Below, one piece after another: positions 6,159 through 11,957 of a stretch of 13,247 nucleotides of DNA. Both the position numbers and the translations under genes were made by a program. Numbering within the stretch: position 1 is the first letter of the stretch; the number at the start of each line of letters is the position of its first letter. The notes under the pieces were generated by a model. The model saw only the letters and a list, made by a program, of their open reading frames with translations, had not been told where the DNA came from and made no database searches. The stretch spans positions 48,030 to 61,276 of the forward strand of contig DHTR01000025.1 in NCBI GenBank assembly GCA_002408725.1, given 5' to 3'. This DNA is from Pelotomaculum sp. UBA5255. GTDB taxonomy: Bacteria > Bacillota > Desulfotomaculia > Desulfotomaculales > Pelotomaculaceae.

Positions 6159-6830
6159 ATGAATGAGTTTTTAAAGAGCGAGATCAAGATGCTGCTCGTG
6201 GATGATGATCCGCTGGTTAGGCGTAGCCTTCGAATGATGCTCGAGTTGCACGACATCCCCGTGGTGGGCGAAGCCACAAATGGTGAAGAAGCCATAGACG
6301 CCGCTGTAAAACTAAAACCCACCATGGTCTTAATGGACGTCAACATGCCCAAAATGGACGGCATCCAGGCTGCAAAGCTGATTAAGTCAAAATTACCCTT
6401 TATTCACGTAATCATACTAACCGTTCATAACGAACACAGCAAAGTGGTTCAGGCCATCCGGGACGGCTGTTCTGCCTATGTGTTGAAGGACAGTTCCCCG
6501 GAACAGCTCATAGAAGTTGTTGAAAGCGTGGCCGAGGGGCGCTATTTTGTTGACACAACCATTGCCAACCAACTGCTGGTAAACCTGGTACAGGGAACTC
6601 CCCCACAACAGACTCAAAAAGACACTTCGTTGATAACGGTCCGTGAAAAGGAAGTTCTTCAATTAATTGTTAAGGGTTTAAGCAATAAGGAAATTGCTTT
6701 TAGATTGAACATTACACTGCGCACAGTAAAGGCTCATGTCAGCAGTATTTTAATGAAGCTAAACGTGAGTGACCGGACCCAGGCAGCGGTTCTAGCCATT
6801 CAGGAAAAGTTTCTGGAGCCCGGCAATTAG
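6159..6830 (+). CDS. NarL/LuxR-family response regulator
   Basis: This is a DNA-binding response regulator of about 223 residues and the likely partner of the kinase upstream. The receiver domain (about residues 8-122) has the acidic pair in LLVDDDP, the phospho-accepting Asp60 in LMDVNMPKMDG, Thr in ILTVHN and Lys in YVLKDSSP. A LuxR-type helix-turn-helix occupies about residues 155-215 (LITVREKEVLQLIVKGLSNK, then RTVKAHVSSILMKLNV). The start is ATG at 6159 with GGAG eight bases upstream; a GTG at 6150 overlapping the kinase stop is possible. No rightward terminator is visible after the stop; the only hairpin there faces leftward. Its targets are unknown, and the CoA-transferase operon next door is a natural candidate. 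Confidence 0.93.
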   Translation: MNEFLKSEIKMLLVDDDPLVRRSLRMMLELHDIPVVGEATNGEEAIDAAVKLKPTMVLMDVNMPKMDGIQAAKLIKSKLPFIHVIILTVHNEHSKVVQAIRDGCSAYVLKDSSPEQLIEVVESVAEGRYFVDTTIANQLLVNLVQGTPPQQTQKDTSLITVREKEVLQLIVKGLSNKEIAFRLNITLRTVKAHVSSILMKLNVSDRTQAAVLAIQEKFLEPGN

Positions 6831-6858
6831 CAAGGCCCTCTTTCCCTCAATAGCATTT

Positions 6859-6887
6859 AAAAAAAAGTGCGCCTTTTGCCAAGGCGC
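6859..6887 (-). terminator. Rho-independent terminator of the leftward gctA-gctB operon
   Basis: On the leftward strand, GCGCCTT-GGCAA-AAGGCGC forms a 7-bp stem followed by AC and a run of T bases (the A-run at 6859-6866 on the given strand). It lies about 120 bases beyond the gctB stop, and the stretch between them holds no convincing gene. Confidence 0.85.
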
Positions 6888-7006
6888 GGGTGAGTAGGGG
6901 GTATACAACTTTAAATTATATTTTTATCTTAGATTTGGTTTTTTTAAAAGAAGCATATTTTCTTTGGGCACCACCTCCCCTGACATATTTTCGTTTAATG
7001 TTATTT

Positions 7007-7792
7007 TTATTTTTTGATAACCCTCTTCAGGAAGTATCCTTCAGCATCAATAACATCTCTTAGGAGTCTCAGGTCTTCATCCGTCGGTTCAGCCATTTCC
7101 TTAACATCGGGCGGGATAATCAAATCAAAATCCACCAGGTCCTGAATCTCCTGGGGCGTCCTGCCCGGCTTGACTTCCAGCAGCATCATCCTTTTTGTTT
7201 CTTCATCGAAACCAAAGAGGGCCTGGTTCGTGATCACCCTGTACGGCCCTGAACCCAGGACACCGGCCTTCTCGCGATAATCAGGAGAGCCGTCACCAAA
7301 TCCAATGCTTGTCACAAAGTCTAACTTTTTGACAAACCTTCTTTTTTCCAGCGCCATGATTGCGATGGTCTTTTCACAGTTGGCCGCCATAGCCCCGGCG
7401 CCGCCGCTTCCCGGGAAACGGATTCCCGGCTTGTCGTAGTTATTACCTTCAATTGTCGAGCAGATATTTCCATACATATCTACCTGAGCGCCGCCAATGA
7501 AGGCGTAGTCTGCACATCCTCTCTGGGTCAACTCAAAAGCACCGCATAGTCCTTTGAGATAACAGGCCTTGCGTGCGGCCCTGGTATCGCCGACTGACAG
7601 AGGCATTCCCATTTCCAAAATCGGCGCCAGCGAACCTGCTTCATAAATCATGTAAAGGTTAGGGGCATGCGTAAGCTGGGCGTGCATGGCAGCGATGATC
7701 GGCAGGCCCGTACCTACAAAAACAATCCTTTCGTCTTCGAGAACTCTTGAACCAGTATAGGCTATCATTTCAAATGGTGTATATTCGGACAT
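7007..7792 (-). CDS. gctB: CoA-transferase beta subunit, glutaconate CoA-transferase (GctB)-like, copy 1
   Basis: This 261-residue beta subunit of a family I CoA-transferase is close in length to GctB of Acidaminococcus fermentans (266). The reaction moves CoA between an acyl-CoA and a free carboxylate through a glutamyl-CoA thioester on this subunit. The likely catalytic residue is Glu51 in MIYEAGSLAP, matching Glu54 of GctB. Other family blocks are VFVGTGLPIIAAMHAQLTH (about 24-42), MPLSVGDTRA, GAFELTQRG, ADYAFIGGAQVDMYGNI and the RFPGSGGAGAMA loop. The start is ATG behind GAGGAGG. It follows the alpha-subunit gene by 45 bases on the same strand and ends before a clear terminator. Roughly half its residues match copy 2 by eye. 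Glutaconate specificity is not shown; the substrate is unknown. Confidence 0.88.
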   Translation of the reverse strand: MSEYTPFEMIAYTGSRVLEDERIVFVGTGLPIIAAMHAQLTHAPNLYMIYEAGSLAPILEMGMPLSVGDTRAARKACYLKGLCGAFELTQRGCADYAFIGGAQVDMYGNICSTIEGNNYDKPGIRFPGSGGAGAMAANCEKTIAIMALEKRRFVKKLDFVTSIGFGDGSPDYREKAGVLGSGPYRVITNQALFGFDEETKRMMLLEVKPGRTPQEIQDLVDFDLIIPPDVKEMAEPTDEDLRLLRDVIDAEGYFLKRVIKK

Positions 7793-7837
7793 TATTTTAC
7801 CTCCTCAATAATTATTTATTCGGTTAGGCAGTGTTTT

Positions 7838-8899
7838 CTAGGTTAGAATGATAGACTGACCTCCGTCCATATCCTTTAATTTTTTAAGGTTCTTATAACC
7901 GACTTTTTCGAGGAAGTCATCATAGGTCTCACAGCTAAAGATATACTCGTCATAGTACTTCTTCAACCCTTCTTTATTGCCCGTCTTCCGGAAATCATCA
8001 CAGAGGCTCCGGAACATCTTCATGTGATCCATGTCAAACCAGTAATAGCCGTAAGAAGCGCCGGGATAAGAGCCGTACGGCTGTTCAGTAACAGTATCCA
8101 CAACGGGGTAAGGTATTTCGGTCAGGTTTGGATAAGACCGGATGCTGTCGGTAGAAATAATTTTTTCGGTGGTCATGATCGTGCTTGTCGCGGCCATTGC
8201 GATTTCCGGACAGGTGCAGTAGGCTCCGAAAATCCTGGCATTCCCATACATATCAGCAGCGGTGGTATGGACAATACCAACATCGGGGTGACATGCCGGA
8301 AGCAGGTATATGTTTTTACCGGTAAACGGACATTCAATCATTTTGCCCCTGTTCACCAATTCCATATCGGAGCCGCCGTGGTCTCTGACCGGAATGAATG
8401 GAATCCCCATTGAGGCGGCCTTAAATCTTGCGGACATACCGTAATTTGTATAGTCATCCATTTCGATCATCCCGTTGGTGGCCAAATATCTTACCAACGG
8501 TGCAATACCGATAATTTCATAGCCCCACCAGGCCAACTCCACCCGCTTGATCGACAGGCGATCGGGATCTAAAACCATGGCGCCGGCTAGCAGCTCGGGG
8601 CAAATTGAATTGGACTGAAAGGAAAGAGTCAAGTCTCTTCCTCCGTGCCTGATTATCTCATGAATAATGGCTACGGGAACCCTGGTATTCACAAAACCTC
8701 CGATGCCAAGGTTAATACCGTCTTTAACGTGGGCGGCGACGGCTTCCTTCAATGTAACTCTCTTATCTTTAAGGGCATGGGACTTATTCACCATCTTTTT
8801 TCTGGCCTCGTCAGGCGTTGGGCCCCAATATTCAAATTCTTTCTCCTTATACTGCAGGGTGGAAATGTTTTTAATTTTAGAACTTACATTGTTTGTCAT
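7838..8899 (-). CDS. gctA: CoA-transferase alpha subunit, glutaconate CoA-transferase (GctA)-like, copy 1
   Basis: This 353-residue alpha subunit partners the GctB-like protein encoded next. Family features are LKEAVAAHVKDGINLGIGGF (about residues 50-69, including the GxGGF turn), the VPVAIIHEIIRHGGRDLTL segment, the GMSARFKAASMGIPFIPVR block, CPFTGKNIYLLPACHPDVGI and CPEIAMAATSTIMTTEKII. The catalytic glutamate of these enzymes is on the beta subunit, so none is expected here. It is longer than A. fermentans GctA (320 residues), with about 16 extra N-terminal residues relative to copy 2. The ATG is preceded by GGGGAGG. A small hydrophobic reading frame lies about 100 bases upstream on the same strand. 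The substrate is not determinable from sequence. Confidence 0.88.
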   Translation of the reverse strand: MTNNVSSKIKNISTLQYKEKEFEYWGPTPDEARKKMVNKSHALKDKRVTLKEAVAAHVKDGINLGIGGFVNTRVPVAIIHEIIRHGGRDLTLSFQSNSICPELLAGAMVLDPDRLSIKRVELAWWGYEIIGIAPLVRYLATNGMIEMDDYTNYGMSARFKAASMGIPFIPVRDHGGSDMELVNRGKMIECPFTGKNIYLLPACHPDVGIVHTTAADMYGNARIFGAYCTCPEIAMAATSTIMTTEKIISTDSIRSYPNLTEIPYPVVDTVTEQPYGSYPGASYGYYWFDMDHMKMFRSLCDDFRKTGNKEGLKKYYDEYIFSCETYDDFLEKVGYKNLKKLKDMDGGQSIILT

Positions 8900-8997
8900 T
8901 TTTTTACCTCCCCTAAAATATTTCTATTCCTATTCCTGTCCCTAAATGTTAAATTAATATTTATCTCTTTCGAACCCCTTTAACATCACCCCCCACG

Positions 8998-9126
8998 TTA
9001 GAGAAAATACCTTTGAAAGCGCACTTTCCATAACATCCCCTGAACGGATAAGACCAAACAACCCATACAACCAGCTGTAACTAAAATAATGAACAAAACG
9101 ACGAGTACAGCCATGCTCGAATCCAC
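8998..9126 (-). CDS. Possible 42-residue single-helix membrane protein
   Basis: On the leftward strand, upstream of gctA copy 1, a frame beginning with GTG (AGGTGA ten bases upstream) encodes about 42 residues. One strongly hydrophobic helix, MAVLVVLFIILVTAGCMGCL (residues 5-24), is followed by a basic tail, WKVRFQRYF. This is the layout of a small membrane protein with its tail in the cytosol. An ATG at residue 5 (position 9114) is an alternative start but has a poor ribosome binding site. It would be the first gene of the leftward operon. No family is recognised, and a frame of this length can occur by chance. The opposite strand also has a 30-codon frame here, judged less likely. Confidence 0.35.
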   Translation of the reverse strand: MDSSMAVLVVLFIILVTAGCMGCLVLSVQGMLWKVRFQRYFL

Positions 9127-9199
9127 TGCTTCTAAATCACCTGATCCTTATCGTATGAATGACTGGCTTAGTAAAGAATGATTTAAGAATAAAATTTCG

Positions 9200-9380
9200 A
9201 GGCAATTGAAGAGTTACTCAATTCAAAATATTATTAATATTGTAAATTGTACCACACTTTTGAAGTTTAGCAATCTATCAATGGTACTAGTCCCTGCTTA
9301 AAAATGAACCTGTACCACAGGGTAGCTAATCAGCATCATTTATAAATTATAAAAATATCCTTATTCATAGGTGGAAAGAA
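9200..9380 (+). repeat. Degenerate direct repeat, copy 1
   Basis: This segment aligns with 9530-9696 with small gaps. The best core is 9271-9293 against 9599-9621 (23 positions with two mismatches, sharing TCAATGGTACTAGTCC). Outside the core the match drops to roughly two-thirds by eye. It extends left through AATATTG and TACCA blocks and right to TATAAA and a CAT(A/G)GGTGGA block (9366-9375 against 9687-9696). No terminal inverted repeats or transposase were recognised. Boundaries are approximate. Confidence 0.5.
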
Positions 9381-9467
9381 GGCCTGTTTGATCCCGGATA
9401 AGATTAGATAAAATAAAAACCCTGCTATCTATTAAAGTATCCTTATCGGTGAAGGTGTTGCGGGGGT

Positions 9468-9635
9468 ATGTTTGGAAGTGATGAACATCGTTATTATCCA
9501 AGCATGATGTCAGTAGTTGTCGGAATTAGAGGAATAGTGGCTATCTTCGCAATTTTATCAATATTGCGTAATTATCATACCATAATTTTGGCTGTATGCA
9601 ATCCGTCAATGGTACTAGTCCTTTTTGACAAATAA
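9468..9635 (+). CDS. Weak candidate small ORF, 55 residues, hydrophobic
   Basis: An ATG-started frame of 55 codons encodes a polar start (MFGSDEHRYYPS) followed by hydrophobic stretches (VVVGIRGIVAIFAILSIL and TIILAVCNPSMVLVLF). The ribosome binding site is poor: GGGGG almost touches the ATG, and AAGGTG lies 12 bases upstream. Its 3' half lies within copy 2 of the degenerate direct repeat, and its last codons contain the -35 box of the promoter proposed for the next operon, which argues against a real gene. No family is recognised. Confidence 0.15.
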   Translation: MFGSDEHRYYPSMMSVVVGIRGIVAIFAILSILRNYHTIILAVCNPSMVLVLFDK

Positions 9636-9696
9636 ACTGTTCCTACAGACAATAGATTTTCCTCAACAAAACCTATAAAATAATTTCATGGGTGGA
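9530..9696 (+). repeat. Degenerate direct repeat, copy 2
   Basis: This is the partner of 9200-9380, offset by about 321-328 bases. This copy contains a promoter-like TTGACA directly after the most conserved core; the equivalent position in copy 1 reads TGCTTA and has no recognisable -35 box. That fits a duplicated regulatory region of which only this copy keeps a promoter. Confidence 0.5.
9625..9653 (+). promoter_or_regulatory. Candidate sigma-A promoter of the rightward gctA-gctB operon
   Basis: TTGACA (9625-9630) is a perfect -35 box, and GACAAT (9648-9653) lies 17 bases downstream with four of six -10 matches. Transcription would start near 9660, giving a leader of about 275 bases before the gctA start. 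The conserved repeat core TCAATGGTACTAGTCC lies immediately upstream, where an activator could bind. Confidence 0.5.
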
Positions 9697-9758
9697 TGGA
9701 TCGTTCAGAAATAACTAGAAGATTCAAACTAAAGAAAGGGAAAAGGTTTCCAGCAGTC

Positions 9759-9839
9759 ACAACCAACTAAAACGCTGCGGGGTTTTGTACAACCTCGAGC
9801 TGGGGCTGGACGGCTTTATGGTGTTACAACCAACTAAAA
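9759..9839 (+). repeat. 14-bp direct repeat pair in the gctA leader
   Basis: ACAACCAACTAAAA occurs at 9759-9772 and again at 9826-9839, with a period of 67 bases. Each copy is followed by a similar G-rich then T-rich stretch (CGCTGCGGGGTTTT and GGCCGCTGGGTTT). In the first copy AAAAC can pair with GTTTT; in the second CAACT can pair with AGTTG. The pair lies in the presumed untranslated leader. The rest of the leader shows no recognised riboswitch. Confidence 0.6.
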
Positions 9840-9935
9840 GGCCGCTGGGTTTGTGCAGTTGCTGTCTTCCGTAGTCGACGGGAGAGGGGCCAGGTATTTT
9901 AAGGCCTGGGCTCAGAAACCATGGGGGGAAAGCAT

Positions 9936-10949
9936 ATGATTGAATGGACTGGATTTTCACCCGATGAAGCCAGACAATTTCTGGCCAACAAGGACAAATC
10001 AAAAAGAGACAAAAGATTAAGCCTGAAAGAAGCGGTGCAAAAATACGTTAAGGACGGAGACAACATCGGCGTTGCCGGGTTTGTTAACGGTCGCCAGCCC
10101 ATTGCCATCGTTCATGAAATCGTCAGACAGGGAAGAAAAGACTTAACCCTTTCCTACCAGTCCGCCGGTCTTGCCATTGAGTACCTGGCAGGAGCTATGG
10201 CTCTGGACGAGAGCAAGAATAGTATCAGAAGGATGGAACTCGCTTACTGGGCGCACGAGGCTTTTGGTATTTCCCCGCTTTTAAGATACCTGACTGAAAC
10301 CGGCAAATTGGAAATTGAAGACTGGAGTAACTACAACATGTCTGCCCGCTTCAAGGCCGGCTCCATGGGGCTTCCTTTCATCCCCTGCCGCAGCCCCCTC
10401 GGCAGCGACATGCTCCAGCGCAACCGGGCCGTTGTAATGGACTGCCCCTTCACTGGCAGGCCGATCATGCTTCTTCCTGCATCTCACCCGAACGTGGGTA
10501 TCGTTCACGTGCAGGAAGCAGATATTTACGGTAACTGCCGGATCCAGGGCCCGCTTTATACATGCCCCGAAATTGCCATGGCCTCCGCTCACACAATTGT
10601 TACCTGCGAACGTCTGATTGAACATAAGGAAATGACGCGCTACCCGAACCGGGTCAGCATTCCATTCTTTGCGGTTGACGCCGTTATTGAAGTGCCTTAC
10701 GGTTCCTATCCCGGCAACTGCCACGGCATCCATTACTTCGATGAAAAACATATTCCCGAGTTCAGGGGAGCATGCGAAAAATTCCGCAAGGGAGACCCTG
10801 CCCCGCTGCAGAGATATTATGACAATTTCATCTTTGGAGTGGAAAACAATACCGAGTTTATCAGTAAAATCCCAGCCGACCAGTTCCAGTACGTACAAAA
10901 AATCGAGCCCGGTATTCGCCTGGAAGCAGGCTTTACCGTATTAGGATAA
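9936..10949 (+). CDS. gctA: CoA-transferase alpha subunit, glutaconate CoA-transferase (GctA)-like, copy 2
   Basis: This 337-residue alpha subunit is a paralogue of copy 1 and forms an operon with the GctB-like gene 16 bases downstream. The same blocks appear: LKEAVQKYVKDGDNIGVAGF (residues 30-49; the GxGGF turn of copy 1 is GVAGF here), QPIAIVHEIVRQGRKDLTL, NMSARFKAGSMGLPFIPCR, CPFTGRPIMLLPASHPNVGI and CPEIAMASAHTIVTCERLI. The start at 9936 is chosen because GGGGGGAA lies five bases upstream and the product aligns with copy 1 at EWTGFSPDEAR. An ATG at 9921 would add five residues (MGGKH) but has only a weak site. The gene is slightly shorter than copy 1 at both ends. The substrate is unknown. 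Confidence 0.9.
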   Translation: MIEWTGFSPDEARQFLANKDKSKRDKRLSLKEAVQKYVKDGDNIGVAGFVNGRQPIAIVHEIVRQGRKDLTLSYQSAGLAIEYLAGAMALDESKNSIRRMELAYWAHEAFGISPLLRYLTETGKLEIEDWSNYNMSARFKAGSMGLPFIPCRSPLGSDMLQRNRAVVMDCPFTGRPIMLLPASHPNVGIVHVQEADIYGNCRIQGPLYTCPEIAMASAHTIVTCERLIEHKEMTRYPNRVSIPFFAVDAVIEVPYGSYPGNCHGIHYFDEKHIPEFRGACEKFRKGDPAPLQRYYDNFIFGVENNTEFISKIPADQFQYVQKIEPGIRLEAGFTVLG

Positions 10950-10965
10950 TAGGGAGGTGAGAATA

Positions 10966-11772
10966 ATGACAAAATACTCGGAAGACTTTACCACTCAAGA
11001 AATGATCGTTGTGGCAGGATCCAGGACCCTGCCTGATAATAAAGTAATTTTTGCCGGCACCGGCCTGCCCATGGTAGCGATTACCCTTGCCCAATTGACC
11101 CACGGACCAGGTATTGTCCCGGTTTTCGAAGCCGGCGCCGTCGGTCCGGAGCTCAGCCGTGGCCTGCCCCTTTCCGTGGGTGATTCCAGGACCACGTTCC
11201 GGGCCAATTACCTGCTTGGATTGAACTCTGCCTTTGAGTTGACCCAACGCGGCTACGCCGACATCGGGTTTATTGGAGGCGCTGAAATTGACCCCTACGG
11301 AAACCTGAACTCTACCATGATGGGCGACTTCCCGGACGGCTACAGGAAACCCAAAACCCGCCTTCCAGGCAGCGGCGGCGCCAGTGACATGGCCTGTTCC
11401 TGCGAACGCACCATTATCATTATGGTGCACGAGCCCAGGCGCTTTAATGAAAAGATCAGCTACATTACCAGCCCCGGCTATCTCGACGGCTCACCAAACG
11501 CACGTTGGCGCGCCGGTATGGTTGGCCAGGGACCTCAGCGGGTGATTACAACCAAGGCTGTCCTTGGATTTGATGATGAGACCAAGCGGATGAAACTGAT
11601 CGCTACCCTTCCCGGTGAGACCATTCAAAGCGTACAGGACGCCACCGGGTTTAAATTGATTATTCCCAATGACGTTTACGAGTTTGAGCCGCCAACTGTT
11701 GAGGAAATCCGGCTGATCCGGGAGGTGATTGATCCGCAGGGCTATTTCGTTAAGAAGAAAATTAAAGAGTAA
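10966..11772 (+). CDS. gctB: CoA-transferase beta subunit, glutaconate CoA-transferase (GctB)-like, copy 2
   Basis: This 268-residue catalytic subunit partners the alpha subunit encoded just upstream. The expected thioester-forming glutamate is Glu55 in PVFEAGAVGPEL, equivalent to Glu54 of A. fermentans GctB. Shared blocks include IFAGTGLPMVAITLAQLTH (28-46), LPLSVGDSRT, SAFELTQRG, GFIGGAEIDPYGNL and LPGSGGASDMA. It carries a five-residue insertion relative to copy 1 near GDFPDGYRKPK. The ATG at 10966 has AGGGAGGTGA five bases upstream; a GTG at 10957 lies inside that site and is unlikely. A terminator follows 50 bases after the stop. The retained glutamate supports a real transferase rather than the hydrolase-type relatives (IpdAB) that lack it; the substrate pair is not known. 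Confidence 0.9.
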   Translation: MTKYSEDFTTQEMIVVAGSRTLPDNKVIFAGTGLPMVAITLAQLTHGPGIVPVFEAGAVGPELSRGLPLSVGDSRTTFRANYLLGLNSAFELTQRGYADIGFIGGAEIDPYGNLNSTMMGDFPDGYRKPKTRLPGSGGASDMACSCERTIIIMVHEPRRFNEKISYITSPGYLDGSPNARWRAGMVGQGPQRVITTKAVLGFDDETKRMKLIATLPGETIQSVQDATGFKLIIPNDVYEFEPPTVEEIRLIREVIDPQGYFVKKKIKE

Positions 11773-11822
11773 CTTTTTGTTTAAACAAACTAGAAGTTTC
11801 TAAAATTAATACCCCCTTTTAC

Positions 11823-11852
11823 GGGCGCATGGCAAGGCGCCCTCTTTATTTT
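11823..11852 (+). terminator. Rho-independent terminator of the rightward gctA-gctB operon
   Basis: GGGCGC (11823-11828) pairs with GCGCCC (11837-11842) across an eight-base loop and is followed by TCTTTATTTT. It lies directly after the operon. Confidence 0.85.
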
Positions 11853-11881
11853 GTGCCCTGGAAGGGAAGCCGGCAATGCCC

Positions 11882-11923
11882 CTAAAATGTCAAACAGAGC
11901 GCTCTGGATACAGAGCGCTCTGT
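11882..11923 (-). terminator. Terminator-like hairpin after the MFS gene, built of two 12-bp palindromes
   Basis: The arms 11894-11906 and 11911-11923 are perfect reverse complements (13 bp, loop GATA). Each contains CAGAGCGCTCTG, which is itself a perfect palindrome, so the unit also reads as a direct repeat. On the leftward strand the stem is followed by TTTGACATTTTA. It lies 35 bases beyond the MFS stop codon and faces the rightward terminator, which fits a terminator. A double operator is the alternative. Confidence 0.7.
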
Positions 11924-11957
11924 TGTACTAAATAATTGTTTAGGTGATTGGTAAATT

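Noticed and set aside
6924..6971. Strong Shine-Dalgarno-like GGGGAGGTG on the leftward strand with a 15-codon frame after gctB copy 1
   Set aside because: The only start at that site is GTG one or two bases from the motif, and the peptide is too short to support.
9089..9181. 30-codon rightward frame opposite the small membrane ORF, continuing open past its TGA toward 9298
   Set aside because: It has no ribosome binding site. The continuation past the TGA looked like possible readthrough, but no selenocysteine context or recognisable protein was found.
9271..9310. Possible sigma-54 promoter (TGGTAC...TGCT) in the spacer
   Set aside because: The GG and GC are 11 bases apart instead of 10, and the second copy of the repeat lacks the GC entirely.
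10281..10898. Leftward open frame of about 205 codons opposite gctA copy 2
   Set aside because: It lies wholly inside a well-supported gene, has no ribosome binding site or recognisable domain, and its composition is that of a complementary-strand shadow.
10933..11430. Leftward open frame of about 165 codons opposite gctB copy 2
   Set aside because: It is a shadow of a gene with clear family motifs; the translated sequence shows no known domain.
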